From: an uncultured Bacteroides sp.
Lineage (GTDB): Bacteria; Bacteroidota; Bacteroidia; Bacteroidales; Bacteroidaceae
Direction: 5' to 3'
Assembly: GCA_944320295.1 (NCBI GenBank)
Contig: CALUGY010000036.1
Coordinates: 1-60,730, forward strand
Length of the DNA: 60,730 nt
Shown here: in pieces, positions 9,226-17,474 of the stretch
Layout of the letters: each line of letters begins with the position of its first letter
Numbering within the stretch: position 1 is the stretch's first letter
The notes under the pieces: generated by a model
What the model was told of the DNA's origin: nothing
The model's database searches: none
Seen by the model: the letters and a program-made list of their open reading frames with translations, nothing else
Program-made: the position numbers and the translations under genes

Positions 9226-9279
9226 TCCCCGCCTGGCCAAAGGTTGCATAACAAAATAACGATGGAACAATCGCCCATC

Positions 9280-9358
9280 ATCCTGTCATGCTGAACGCAT
9301 GTGAAGCATCTCCCGCAGGCATGAGGGAGACCCTTCGCTTCGCTCAGGGTGACAGGAT
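9280..9358. repeat. Dispersed inverted repeat, copy 2
   Basis: CCTGTCATGCTGAACGCATG at the left and CTTCGCTCAGGGTGACAGG at the right, separated by GAAGCATCTCCC-type sequence. It is closely related to the copy at 5905-5990. Confidence 0.75.
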
Positions 9359-9501
9359 GGGGCGCGTGCATGTTATTGTATAGAGACGTAACGTGTCGCA
9401 TCTTCACTTCATGTCCTGTGGCTTCCCCGACATGACAGGCCTGTGCGCAGCTCCGGCATCATCGGCGAGGCGTGAAGCGCAGGGCAGCCCGGAGGCGTTA
9501 A

Positions 9502-9650
9502 AAAGAACAAGCCTGTCTGAGCGAAGCGAGTTCTTGTTCTTTAGCCGGAGGGTGGTCCGGAGTAGCCGCACCGGTGCAGCCGGCAGCCTTTCTTCGTGGT
9601 ACCTTCTTCTTTCGCCTGCACGAAAGAAGAAGTACGGTAACTTTGCTTAG
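9502..9650. repeat. Hairpin-rich intergenic repeat
   Basis: Two strong stems are visible. AAAGAACAAG (9502-9511) pairs with CTTGTTCTTT (9533-9542), and CTTCTTCTTTCG (9603-9614) pairs perfectly with CGAAAGAAGAAG (9621-9632) across a 6-base loop. The arrangement resembles long intergenic repeats seen in many Bacteroidetes genomes. It could be transcribed as a structured RNA or be a non-autonomous mobile repeat; neither can be decided here. Confidence 0.6.
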
Positions 9651-9685
9651 ATGCGCGCTACGAGTTACGAGCTACAGGTGATGTC

Positions 9686-9780
9686 CTTGGAGAGATGCTT
9701 CACGTATGTTCCCTTAAACAGGACGACCTGTCACCCTCATGTCTTACGGGAGATGCTTCACATGCGTTCAGCATGACAAG
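9686..9780. repeat. Dispersed inverted repeat, copy 3 (opposite orientation)
   Basis: GGGAGATGCTTCACATGCG followed by TTCAGCATGACA is the reverse complement of the left arm of the other copies. A second, diverged half (AGAGATGCTTCACGTATG) precedes it. It ends 23 bp before the TetR stop codon. Confidence 0.7.
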
Positions 9781-9802
9781 GAATGCAAGAATACCCCGCA
9801 CG

Positions 9803-10480
9803 CTACTCCCCTCCCTGCGGGGGAGGGGCCGGGGGAGAGGCTTCCTTCTTCTCGCGATAGTGCCGGATGAAGCGTTCCAGCTCGGCGGCGCCCTCCGACG
9901 TGGAGATGCCGCGCAGGAAGGTGAACATAATGGACTCGTACACTTCGAGGAAGGGGTACGTCTCGCACAGCTCGCTATCCATCAGCAAGCTCAACTGCTC
10001 GTGCAGCAGAATGCCCAGGATGTGGAAGTTCACATCGTCGCGGAACAGGCCCTGATCCACTCCCGCCTTGAAAAAGTCTATGGCCGCCTCGGAGAAGCAG
10101 CGGTCGCCGGCCATCACCTGCTCGTAGGCGCGGGGATATTTCTTGATGTCCTCAAAAAACTTCTTGTTTGTAGCGTGGTAGTTCTCAATGCTGCGCAGGA
10201 AGTGCTTCAGCAACACCTCCAGCACGTTGGACGATGCCTCAGCCACCTGCCGCACATACTCCATGTTTTCCTCGCGTCCCCGGCGGATGCACTCCATGAG
10301 CAGCGTCTCCTTGTCGGCAAACACCTCATAAAGCGTGCGCTTCGATATGCCGAAGGTCATGGCGATGTCGTCCATCGTGACGCTGCGTATGCCCTGGCGG
10401 CTGAACAGCGTTGTAGCCGTCTCGATGATTTTTTCCCTCAATTCCCGGCGGGAGGCCGGATGCTTTACATGCTCGTCCAT
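9803..10480 (-). CDS. TetR/AcrR family transcriptional regulator
   Basis: 225 residues from the ATG at 10480; a longer in-frame extension runs into the palindrome array and is rejected. Residues about 10-58 form the TetR DNA-binding domain (IIETATTLFSRQGIRSVTMDDIA, then GISKRTLYEVFADKETLL), with an alpha-helical ligand domain after it. The ligand is unknown and no efflux genes lie next to it. The last residues (SPPAPPPQGGE) are encoded by a GC-rich intergenic repeat (9806-9840), so the C-terminus has been extended or replaced by that repeat. A candidate promoter lies about 250 bp upstream (10711-10736 region), which would put the 22-bp array in its 5' leader. Confidence 0.85.
   Translation of the reverse strand: MDEHVKHPASRRELREKIIETATTLFSRQGIRSVTMDDIAMTFGISKRTLYEVFADKETLLMECIRRGREENMEYVRQVAEASSNVLEVLLKHFLRSIENYHATNKKFFEDIKKYPRAYEQVMAGDRCFSEAAIDFFKAGVDQGLFRDDVNFHILGILLHEQLSLLMDSELCETYPFLEVYESIMFTFLRGISTSEGAAELERFIRHYREKKEASPPAPPPQGGE
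9806..9840. repeat. GC-rich CCCTCCC-GGGGGAGGGG repeat, copy 1 (inside the TetR gene)
   Basis: CCCTCCCTGCGGGGGAGGGG followed by CCGGGGGAGAGG. Related copies are at 42845-42878, 56005-56037, 56140-56186 and 56260-56294. Here it encodes the end of the TetR protein. Confidence 0.75.
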
Positions 10481-10580
10481 CACAACAAAAATAATAACCT
10501 TACTGAACCTTGCACGCCTTTCCTGCCCCAGGACAAGGGCTCGGAACATGTCTCCAGCCCCTCTGTCCGCCACCCGCGCC

Positions 10581-10690
10581 TGCAACATGTTGCGAGCACG
10601 GACGCGACGTGTTGCGAGCACGGGCGCAACATGTACGGAGCGCAAGCGCGACACGTTCCGCCCCCAAGCGCCATACATACGGCCCGGCAG
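10581..10690. repeat. 22-bp palindrome array 2 (5 units)
   Basis: Units at 10581, 10603, 10625, 10647 and 10669. Cores: TGCAACATGTTGCG, CGCGACGTGTTGCG, CGCAACATGTACGG, CGCGACACGTTCCG and a degenerate CGCCATACATACGG. The spacers of the first two are AGCACGGA and AGCACGGG. Confidence 0.93.
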
Positions 10691-10728
10691 GGGACACGAC
10701 GACAGGCTCATACGGAGTTTAACCGAGA

Positions 10729-10760
10729 CAAATATACAGAAAGGAAACTCAAACTGCAAG
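10729..10760 (-). promoter_or_regulatory. Candidate promoter reading toward the TetR gene
   Basis: On the minus strand CTTG, 20 bp, TATATTTG (the latter is the complement of 10729-10736). It matches the Bacteroidetes promoter pattern with one mismatch. Transcription would start near 10722 and cross palindrome array 2 before reaching the TetR start at 10480. Confidence 0.5.
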
Positions 10761-10794
10761 GGAAGTTTCCGATTTTTTCGCCATGCAAGGGCAC

Positions 10795-10859
10795 AAAAAG
10801 GCGGAAGGCACACCGGCGGGGGCACAAGGGGCGTGCCTGCCCGGCGGTCTGCCTTCCGC
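10795..10859 (-). terminator. Terminator of the SIMPL gene
   Basis: On the minus strand GCGGAAGGCA (complement of 10850-10859 region) pairs with TGCCTTCCGC (complement of 10801-10810), with additional CCGCCGGG pairing inside, followed by a short T run (A run at 10795-10799). It begins 35 bp after the stop codon at 10894. Confidence 0.75.
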
Positions 10860-10893
10860 AATCTTGCGACGAATGCCGTCCGAGGGGGTGTCG

Positions 10894-11604
10894 TCAGTCT
10901 TCCAGGAAGTAGTCTACCGTGGTGACCACGCGCACCTTCTTCACGAAGGGCGTGTTGGCATCGCGGTCGGTAATGGAGAATTGGCCTTGCGTGGCGCGCT
11001 TTATCTTGCCCAGCTCACTTTGCGAGTCCTTGGCAAACTGCCGGGCGGCCTCACGCGCGTTCTTGGTGGCCTCTTCTATCATCTGCGGCTTTACGATATT
11101 CAGTTGCGTGAACTCGAACACGGGCGTGTAGCGGTAGTCGTCGGCATTCAGGGCGATGCCCTTCTTCAACAGTTCGCCCTGTTCGGCCATGAGCGAGCGC
11201 ACAAGGTCCACCTGATTCGACGTGACGGTGACGACGGACGTCACGTTGTAGCGGTAGGAAATGTCACGCTGCGAGGCGTAACGGTCGGCCTTCAAGTCCA
11301 CCACCTGCGGGGCGCTGACGGTTATCTCCGTATCGCTTAATCCTTTTCCTTTCAAGAAGGAAACAATGACGGCGTTGTTGGCCTTTATCCTGTCGTAAAG
11401 CGACAGCAGGTCATCGCCGACTTCCTTGTAGGTCAATGGCCAAATCACCTTGTCTGCCGGGTACTCCTGTTCGGAAAGTCCTTTCACGCTCACCACGCGG
11501 TCTTTCCCGGCGAAGTTGTCCAAACCTTTCTTGATGCACCACCCGGCCAAGAATATGCCGAGGGCGATGCAGATAGCTGCAAAATTCCTCTGTGCCATAT
11601 ACAT
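10894..11604 (-). CDS. SIMPL (DUF541) domain protein
   Basis: 236 residues. One N-terminal membrane anchor (about residues 8-25, FAAICIALGIFLAGWCI) is followed by the SIMPL domain: RVVSVKGLSEQEYPADKV, SDTEITVSAPQVVDLKADRY and YRYNVTSVVTVTS. The C-terminal part carries the NAREAARQFAKDS segment typical of the family. SIMPL proteins are envelope proteins of unclear biochemical role, some linked to oxidative stress. Two in-frame starts exist (11604 and 11598); the promoter at 11624-11655 permits either. It is flanked by its own promoter and terminator, so probably monocistronic. Confidence 0.85.
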   Translation of the reverse strand: MYMAQRNFAAICIALGIFLAGWCIKKGLDNFAGKDRVVSVKGLSEQEYPADKVIWPLTYKEVGDDLLSLYDRIKANNAVIVSFLKGKGLSDTEITVSAPQVVDLKADRYASQRDISYRYNVTSVVTVTSNQVDLVRSLMAEQGELLKKGIALNADDYRYTPVFEFTQLNIVKPQMIEEATKNAREAARQFAKDSQSELGKIKRATQGQFSITDRDANTPFVKKVRVVTTVDYFLED

Positions 11605-11623
11605 GCGTTTTTAGGTTAGGCCG

Positions 11624-11655
11624 GCAAGATAGGCTTTTTCCACTATCCGCCCAAA
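11624..11655 (-). promoter_or_regulatory. Promoter of the SIMPL gene
   Basis: On the minus strand TTTG (complement of 11652-11655), exactly 20 bp, TATCTTGC (complement of 11624-11631). One mismatch to TAnnTTTG. The predicted start of transcription is about 13 nt before the ATG at 11604. Confidence 0.65.
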
Positions 11656-11728
11656 CGGCCTTACATTCATTTAACATCTTTCTGATAGTAACCGGATTTC
11701 CAGGGCACGGAAAACGTCGCTGGCATGT

Positions 11729-12382
11729 TTATTCCCTAAGCGGCAGGCTGTCGCCCTCGGCCAGGACACGCAGGTAACGCCACATCACCTCGGCGCATTC
11801 GCTCGTCTCCTTCGACAAGCTGTCGAGCAATGCGGGGTGGCCCTGCAACAGTTCGGCCATGCGTTCCTTGCCGACAAAGGACGAACGCCCGGTCTCGGTG
11901 TCGATTTCATAGAACACGCGCTCGTTCACCAGTCCCGATGCGGCGATGGCATCGCCCACGGCACCGCCCAGCTTCACGGCATCGGGGGGCGTGGCCGTAC
12001 TGGAAGCCACTTGGCCTACCGGCTGGGCGCAATAGAATATCCTGCCACCCACCCGCACGGCAGAGGCGTACCAGCCTCCCAGGCGGAAGCGCTTGTAACG
12101 CATCTTCCTGCAATTCACGTAGAGCGAGGTGTCGATGCGCACGGCATAACAACGCTTGCGCAAGTAGCGGCTCAACCCACGGTTGCCCACAGCCTCTATG
12201 CGGTAGTCGGCGCCCCCCATCAGGTAACGCTGGTTCTTCGTGCGCTTCTCCACGGTAAGGATGCTCACGGTGTCGCCGCGCTCCTCCACCAGTTCTTCCA
12301 AGTTGGAATACATGATTTGCTGGGCCGCACAAGGCAAACAGCCCAGCAGGGCAAGGATGATGTACAGAGTGATTCGTTTCAT
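11729..12382 (-). CDS. Exported protein of unknown function (possibly DUF6563 family)
   Basis: 217 residues with a cleavable signal peptide (MKRITLYIILALLGCLPCAAQ). The body contains YLMGGADYRIEAVGNRGL, CYAVRIDTSLYVNCRKMRYKR and a Gly/Ala-rich KLGGAVGDAIAASGLVN segment that could be a membrane-active helix. I recall similar Bacteroides proteins under DUF6563 but cannot confirm it. No catalytic motif is evident. It stands alone between the SIMPL gene and the divergent MutS-like gene. Confidence 0.65.
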   Translation of the reverse strand: MKRITLYIILALLGCLPCAAQQIMYSNLEELVEERGDTVSILTVEKRTKNQRYLMGGADYRIEAVGNRGLSRYLRKRCYAVRIDTSLYVNCRKMRYKRFRLGGWYASAVRVGGRIFYCAQPVGQVASSTATPPDAVKLGGAVGDAIAASGLVNERVFYEIDTETGRSSFVGKERMAELLQGHPALLDSLSKETSECAEVMWRYLRVLAEGDSLPLRE

Positions 12383-12486
12383 AGGCTGTCCCCCCTCTCA
12401 TTTCTTTTTCGAAAGCTAAAGTAAGCCATTTATTGCAAACCGCCAAATATCTGCGCGAAAAGCTGGTTCTGTTCCGGCCTTTTGCC

Positions 12487-12494
12487 TACCTTTG
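12487..12494 (+). promoter_or_regulatory. Candidate -7 box for the MutS-like gene
   Basis: TACCTTTG matches the Bacteroidetes -7 element TAnnTTTG, 38 bp before the ATG at 12532. No convincing upstream TTTG box at the right distance was found. Confidence 0.4.
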
Positions 12495-12531
12495 CCGACA
12501 ATTCACGGAAAAAAGACACTACGCGACATCT

Positions 12532-14355
12532 ATGGAAAAGACAGAGCAACTGGCCGCCGGCTATCGCCACGAGGCGGACGAAGCACACCGCGCACAGGAA
12601 CGGACGCAACGCGCCATTTACCGCACGGGAACCCTCCGCCTGCTGGCTTTCGCGGCCGGGGTGGCCGGTGCCATCATCTTCCGCCATGAGGCATGGTATG
12701 TCCCGACAGGCATCATCGCGGCCGCGCTCGTGCTTTTCACATGGTTGGTAAAACGCCACAACCGCCTGTATAAACGGAAGGATTACCTGGAAACAAAACG
12801 CCGCATCAACGAAGAAGAACTGGCCGCGCTCACGGACTACGACACCTCGGCCTTTGACGACGGCAGCCGGTATGCCGACCCGTCGCACCTCTATGCGTTC
12901 GACCTCGACGTGTTCGGCCCTCACTCATTGTTCCAGTACATAAACCGCACTTGCACGCCTATCGGCGGGGAGCGGCTGGCAGCATGGCTGGGCCACCATC
13001 TGGAGAGCAAGGAAGAAATAGAGCAACGGCAAGCCGCCGTGGCCGAACTGGCCGGAAAGCGGGAGTTCAGGCACGAGTTCCGCATCGCGGGACTGCTCTA
13101 CAAGGGCGAAGCCACAGACAAAGACACGCTCTGCGCATGGGCGGCAAGCCCTTCCGTGTTCCGCTCCCGACGGTTCACACGCCTGTTGCCCGCCACGGTG
13201 ACGGGTGCCAACGCCCTCTGCCTCGTGTTGACGCTCTGCGGACTGATGCCTGCCAACGTGTGGGGCATGGTGTGGGCGTTGTTCCTCACCATAAGCTTCT
13301 GCTTCACGGGACGCATCAGCAAGGTACAGGCGACATATGGCAAGCAGCTGCGCATACTGGGCACGTACGCCCGCCTGTTGCGCCTGACAGATGCCGAGGA
13401 CATGCAAAGCCCGCTGCTGCAAGAGGTCAAAGGCCGCATAGGCAACGGACGCGACCGCGCCTCGGAAGCCATACGCCAACTGGCCAAGCTGATGGACAGC
13501 CTGGACCAACGGAACAACTACCTGATGTACGTGCTGCTGAACGGTACCTTCTGTTGGGAACTGTGGCAAATCATGCGCATTGAGGCGTGGAGGGAACACC
13601 ATGCCGGCTGCCTGCCACAATGGCTCGAAGCCGTGGCCGATACGGACGCGCTCTGCTCGCTCGGCACCTTTGCCTATAACCATCCCACATACGCCTACCC
13701 CACCCTGCTACCGCCGGAAGAAAACGGCTTCTGCTACCGCGCCGAGGCGTTGGGCCACCCGCTGATGCGCCGCGACCGCTGCGTGCGAAACGACATGCAG
13801 ATGGAAGGCCGGCCCGCGTTTATCATCATCACCGGGGCCAACATGGCGGGAAAAAGCACCTATCTGCGCACCGTCGGGGTCAATTTCCTCTTGGCATGCT
13901 GCGGCATGCCTGTCTGTGCCGAGCGCATGGAGCTTACACCCGTACGCCTGGTGACCAGCCTGCGCACCAGCGACTCGCTCAACGACAACGAGTCGTACTT
14001 CTTCGCCGAACTGAAACGCCTCAAGCTTATTATCGACAAGCTGCAAGCAGGCGAGCGGTTGTTCATCATCCTGGACGAGATACTGAAAGGCACCAACTCG
14101 CTGGACAAGCAGAAAGGTTCGTTCGCCCTCATCGAGCAGTTCATGGCGTTGCGTGCCAACGGCATCATCGCCACGCACGACCTGCAACTGGGCCATCTGG
14201 CCGACTTGTTTCCCGGCCTCATCCGCAACCTTTGTTTCGAAGCCGACATCACCCGCGACGAGCTCACCTTCTCCTACCGCCTGCGTCCCGGCGTAGCCCA
14301 GAACATGAACGCTTGCTTCCTGATGCGGAAGATGGGCATCGCCATGACAGACTGA
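12532..14355 (+). CDS. MutS-related ATPase with N-terminal membrane helices
   Basis: 607 residues from the ATG at 12532 (MEKTEQLAAGY). Unlike MutS, the N-terminus has two hydrophobic helices (about residues 33-70, LLAFAAGVAGAIIF and GIIAAALVLFTWLV), and a second hydrophobic pair lies near residues 220-260. The middle is a MutS-type lever/clamp region (GGERLAAWL, KLMDSLDQRNNYLMY), and the C-terminal third is the ABC-type ATPase: Walker A ITGANMAGKSTYLRTVG, Walker B LFIILDEILKGTNS and ATHDLQLG. It lacks the mismatch-recognition domain and an Smr domain. Such membrane-anchored MutS relatives are widespread in Bacteroidetes; their function is not established. Confidence 0.85.
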   Translation: MEKTEQLAAGYRHEADEAHRAQERTQRAIYRTGTLRLLAFAAGVAGAIIFRHEAWYVPTGIIAAALVLFTWLVKRHNRLYKRKDYLETKRRINEEELAALTDYDTSAFDDGSRYADPSHLYAFDLDVFGPHSLFQYINRTCTPIGGERLAAWLGHHLESKEEIEQRQAAVAELAGKREFRHEFRIAGLLYKGEATDKDTLCAWAASPSVFRSRRFTRLLPATVTGANALCLVLTLCGLMPANVWGMVWALFLTISFCFTGRISKVQATYGKQLRILGTYARLLRLTDAEDMQSPLLQEVKGRIGNGRDRASEAIRQLAKLMDSLDQRNNYLMYVLLNGTFCWELWQIMRIEAWREHHAGCLPQWLEAVADTDALCSLGTFAYNHPTYAYPTLLPPEENGFCYRAEALGHPLMRRDRCVRNDMQMEGRPAFIIITGANMAGKSTYLRTVGVNFLLACCGMPVCAERMELTPVRLVTSLRTSDSLNDNESYFFAELKRLKLIIDKLQAGERLFIILDEILKGTNSLDKQKGSFALIEQFMALRANGIIATHDLQLGHLADLFPGLIRNLCFEADITRDELTFSYRLRPGVAQNMNACFLMRKMGIAMTD

Positions 14356-14369
14356 AAGCAACAAAAAAC

Positions 14370-14415
14370 ATGGGGCGGCCTCCTCACGGAGCCCGCCCCA
14401 TTCCATTCTTTTTAT
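14370..14415. terminator. Bidirectional terminator between MutS-like gene and fumarase
   Basis: ATGGGGCGG (14370-14378) pairs with CGCCCCAT (14394-14401). A T-rich tail follows on the plus strand and an A run (14363-14369) gives a T run on the minus strand, so it can serve both convergent genes. Confidence 0.8.
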
Positions 14416-14438
14416 CATGAAATAACCTAATGGTTCAT

Positions 14439-16079
14439 TTAGTCTTTGCAGCTCCAGGGCTTCAGCTGCTTGAAGAAATCATTGCCCTTGTCATCCACGA
14501 GTATAAAGGCGGGGAAGTCCTCTACTTCTATCTTCCAGATGGCTTCCATTCCCAGCTCGGGATATTCCACACACTCTATGCTCTTGATGTTGTTCTGCGC
14601 CAAGATGGCTGCCGGTCCGCCAATGGAACCCAGGTAGAAGCCTCCATGCTTCTTGCAGGCATCGGTCACCACCTGGCTGCGGTTGCCCTTGGCCAGCATT
14701 ATCATGCTGCCGCCGTGGTCTTGGAACAGGTCGACGTACGGATCCATACGGTTGGCCGTGGTGGGGCCCATGGAACCGCAAGCCATACCCTTCGGCGTCT
14801 TGGCCGGACCAGCGTAGTAAACGGGATGGTCCTTGAAGTACTGGGGCAGCTCTTCCCCACGGTCCAGACGTTCTTTCAGTCGGGCGTGGGCTATGTCGCG
14901 GGCCACAATGATGGTACCATTCAACGAAAGGCGGGTGGATACAGGATACTTGGTCAGTTCCTTCAGCACGTCGGCCATCGGCTGGTTCAAGTCGATGCGG
15001 ACCACATCACCTTCGCCGGCCTTACGCAGTTCGGCGGGAATGAGTTCGCCGGGGTTGCTGTCCAGCTTCTCTATCCATATGCCGTCCTTGTTTATCTTGC
15101 AGCGGATGTTGCGGTCGGCCGAGCAGGAAACGCCCAGGCCCACAGGGCAGGAAGCTCCGTGACGCGGCAGGCGGATGATGCGCACGTCGTGTGCCAGGTA
15201 CTTGCCTCCGAACTGTGCGCCCAGACCGATGCGGTGAGCTTCGGCCAACACCTGCTTCTCCAGCTCCACGTCGCGGAAAGCGCGGCCGTATTCATTGCCC
15301 GTGGTGGGCAGGTTATCGTAGAAATGGGTAGAGGCGAGTTTCACGGTCAGCAGGTTCTTCTCTGCCGAGGTGCCGCCTATGACGAAGGCGATGTGGTACG
15401 GGGGGCAGGCCGCCGTGCCCAACGTCTTTATCTTTTCCACCAGGAAGGGCACGAGGGTGCCGGGGTTCAGTATGGCCTTGGTCTCCTGATAGAGGTACGT
15501 CTTGTTGGCCGAGCCGCCGCCCTTGGTGACGCAGAGGAACTCGTACTCCATTCCTTCAGTTGCCTCGATGTCTATCTGTGCGGGCAGGTTGCACTTGGTG
15601 TTCACTTCCTCGTACATGGAAAGGGGTGCGTTCTGCGAATAGCGCAAGTTCTCTTCCGTATAGGTCTTGTACACGCCGAGCGACAAGGCTTCTTCGTCGC
15701 AATAGCCAGTCCACACCTGCTGTCCTTTCTCGCCGTGGATGATGGCGGTGCCGGTGTCCTGGCAGAAAGGAAGCACGCCCTTGGAGGCTACCTCGGCATT
15801 GCGCAGGAAGGTGAGGGCGACGTACTTGTCGTTGTCGCTGGCCTCCGGGTCGGTTAGAATCTTGGCCACCTGCTCGTTGTGGCTGCGGCGCAGCATGAAC
15901 GACACGTCGCGGAAGGCCGCATTGGCCATTGCCGTCAAACCCTCCTTTTCTATTTTCAGGATGGGTTTTCCTTCAAACTCGCTGACGGACACGTAGTCCT
16001 TGGTCAGCAGATAATACTCTGTGGTATCCTTGCCCTTCTCGAACATGGGCTGATACTTGAACGGAGGTATTGTTGCCAT
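14439..16079 (-). CDS. Fumarate hydratase, class I (iron-sulfur)
   Basis: 547 residues from the ATG at 16079 ([11 protein letters not shown]). An earlier in-frame ATG at 16121 overlaps the promoter -7 box, so it is not used. The single-chain class I architecture is present: the alpha-type region with [25 protein letters not shown] (a [4Fe-4S] Cys region) and [10 protein letters not shown], then the beta-type C-terminal region with [24 protein letters not shown]. It converts fumarate and malate reversibly with an oxygen-sensitive cluster; in Bacteroides it acts in the reductive branch from oxaloacetate to succinate. Transcription comes from a promoter inside an 88-bp repeat (16119-16214). Confidence 0.95.
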   Translation of the reverse strand: MATIPPFKYQPMFEKGKDTTEYYLLTKDYVSVSEFEGKPILKIEKEGLTAMANAAFRDVSFMLRRSHNEQVAKILTDPEASDNDKYVALTFLRNAEVASKGVLPFCQDTGTAIIHGEKGQQVWTGYCDEEALSLGVYKTYTEENLRYSQNAPLSMYEEVNTKCNLPAQIDIEATEGMEYEFLCVTKGGGSANKTYLYQETKAILNPGTLVPFLVEKIKTLGTAACPPYHIAFVIGGTSAEKNLLTVKLASTHFYDNLPTTGNEYGRAFRDVELEKQVLAEAHRIGLGAQFGGKYLAHDVRIIRLPRHGASCPVGLGVSCSADRNIRCKINKDGIWIEKLDSNPGELIPAELRKAGEGDVVRIDLNQPMADVLKELTKYPVSTRLSLNGTIIVARDIAHARLKERLDRGEELPQYFKDHPVYYAGPAKTPKGMACGSMGPTTANRMDPYVDLFQDHGGSMIMLAKGNRSQVVTDACKKHGGFYLGSIGGPAAILAQNNIKSIECVEYPELGMEAIWKIEVEDFPAFILVDDKGNDFFKQLKPWSCKD

Positions 16080-16118
16080 AATTACTGTTGTTAATGAATT
16101 GATGATATTTCGGTGAGG

Positions 16119-16150
16119 CAAAGATAGCGAAAGGTGAGCGCAAAGACAAA
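16119..16150 (-). promoter_or_regulatory. Promoter of the fumarase gene, inside an 88-bp repeat
   Basis: On the minus strand TTTG (complement of 16147-16150), 20 bp, TATCTTTG (complement of 16119-16126): a perfect match to the Bacteroidetes consensus. It predicts a leader of about 33 nt. Confidence 0.85.
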
Positions 16151-16214
16151 ATGAAAACGCAGTTTTCTATGTTGGCTCTGCCAAACCGCATCCTATCTTC
16201 GTGAAACAAAGGTA
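16127..16214 (-). repeat. 88-bp promoter-bearing repeat, copy C
   Basis: The reverse complement matches the two tandem units upstream of trpS (25211-25386) at most positions, including CACGAAGATAGGATGCGG and TTTTCATTTTGTC. The unit ends immediately before the TATCTTTG box of the fumarase promoter and begins with a TACCTTTG variant (complement of 16207-16214). Confidence 0.9.
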
Positions 16215-16298
16215 ATAAGTATTATCGAAATATTTCACTAATTCCCGCCGCTTCCGTGCCGGACGGGGTGTTTTTTCGCATCTGCCGGGCGGTTTGGA

Positions 16299-16386
16299 CG
16301 CAACATGTCGCGAGCACGGGCGCAACGCACACGGAGCACGGCCGCAACGCGTTGCGAGCAAGGGCGGAACATATTGCGGATTATCC
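16299..16386. repeat. 22-bp palindrome array 3 (4 units)
   Basis: Units at 16299, 16321, 16343 and 16365. Cores: CGCAACATGTCGCG, CGCAACGCACACGG, CGCAACGCGTTGCG and CGGAACATATTGCG. Spacers include AGCACGGG, AGCACGGC and AGCAAGGG. The last unit overlaps the stop codon of the neighbouring lipoprotein gene (16381-16383). Confidence 0.95.
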
Positions 16387-17454
16387 GGGCATATCCACCA
16401 AGGTCAGGTTCCAAAAGACGAAGTCCCAGCCGGAGCCGTCGTCCGCATACTTCAACAGCCCTTTGGCGGTCAGCCCGGCAGGATAAGAGAGGTCGGCGAA
16501 ACGCCAGTCGGTGGAGTAGGCCACGAAACCGTCGCCAACGAGGCACAGCACCGTCCCGTCAGGGGTATCCAACGTCTGGAGCTGCTCAACATACAGGCTG
16601 AAGAACTGCTCCTTGAGGCCGTTGCCGAAGGCGTGGTCAAACTGCACCGCGTTGTGCGACAGGCTGTACACGTCGTCCATATCGTAAGCACTATAGCTGA
16701 TAAGCGCGGCGGCCAGTTCCTCCGGGCGGGAAATTTCGTAGGGGGATATTTCCACCGGCTTGTATTCGCGCCCGGCATAGCTCCCGATGTTGACATAGTA
16801 AGATTCGCCTTCCTCCACCACCTTGCCGCTTGTGTCGTAGGTGATTTCGCGCCAAGCCGTGGAAGGCGGCCAGTTGATGTCCGCGCCTTGCAACGACAGG
16901 GCTTCCCGGTCGTAGAGCAGGGGCACATAGGCCTTGGCCTTGTAGCGGTTCAGTTCGTCGGACACATCCTCCACGTTGCCGTAAGACAGCAGGTAGGCCG
17001 TCTTGCGGTCGCCCTCCGTCAAGGGGTAGAGGTATATGCAGTTCGACGTGACATAAGTGCCGTCTTCCACCACAAGCGCGCAGCTGTCCGGCGAGAAGTA
17101 CAGGCGGAAGTACGTGTCCACCACGTGCTTTTTCTCCCAATCGGCACCGCCCACCCACGTCAGCGAGTCTTTCCGGGTGGTGAACAGCTTCTCCTTGTTC
17201 CCCGCCTTCAAATCGTAGTAGTACAGCGAGTAGACGGCGTTGCTCGGGCCTTCGGGCTCGGTGTTCGGGCGGTCGGTATGGACCCACAGCGCGTAGTGGT
17301 TCTTCATGCTCCACGCCAGCACGGTGTCACCTGTGGCTTGCAACTCCGTGCGCAGCCGCGCCAGTTCTTTGGAATAGTCATGCCCGCAGGAGGCAACCAT
17401 GCAGGCCATGGCCCCGATGCACAGGGCCTTGCACAAACGTTTTGTTACTTTCAT
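16381..17454 (-). CDS. Lipoprotein of unknown function
   Basis: 357 residues. Signal with lipobox MVASCGHDY, then a short predicted helix (KELARLRTELQATGD) and a beta-rich body with many Tyr/Trp residues (YSLYYYDLKAGNKEKLF, DTYFRLYFSPDS, WDFVFWNLTLVDM). The repeated short strands suggest a propeller-like or sandwich fold but I recognise no family. It follows the DUF4954 gene by 20 bp on the same strand, so it is likely the third gene of the hflX transcript. Its stop codon abuts palindrome array 3. Confidence 0.7.
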   Translation of the reverse strand: MKVTKRLCKALCIGAMACMVASCGHDYSKELARLRTELQATGDTVLAWSMKNHYALWVHTDRPNTEPEGPSNAVYSLYYYDLKAGNKEKLFTTRKDSLTWVGGADWEKKHVVDTYFRLYFSPDSCALVVEDGTYVTSNCIYLYPLTEGDRKTAYLLSYGNVEDVSDELNRYKAKAYVPLLYDREALSLQGADINWPPSTAWREITYDTSGKVVEEGESYYVNIGSYAGREYKPVEISPYEISRPEELAAALISYSAYDMDDVYSLSHNAVQFDHAFGNGLKEQFFSLYVEQLQTLDTPDGTVLCLVGDGFVAYSTDWRFADLSYPAGLTAKGLLKYADDGSGWDFVFWNLTLVDMPG

Positions 17455-17474
17455 GACATCAGTATGTTGTTATG

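Larger units (their letters stand above)
9226..9802. other. Gene-free gap filled with dispersed repeats
   Basis: Between the fimbrial tip gene (+) and the TetR gene (-) I see no credible coding region. The stretch holds two copies of the TGTCATGCTGAACGCATG family and one long hairpin-rich intergenic repeat, listed separately. Short frames here are all repeat-derived. Confidence 0.7.

Noticed and set aside
10335-10925. Long plus-strand frames across array 2, rich in Arg/Cys/His
   Set aside because: They are translations of the 22-bp palindromes. The period is not a multiple of three, so all frames stay open over short distances; similar Arg-rich peptides appear at every array. No start context or family match.
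16081-16214. Conserved small peptide in the 88-bp repeat ([13 protein letters not shown]-type translation)
   Set aside because: The three copies give similar peptides, but there is no consistent start and conservation is best explained by the promoter function of the DNA.
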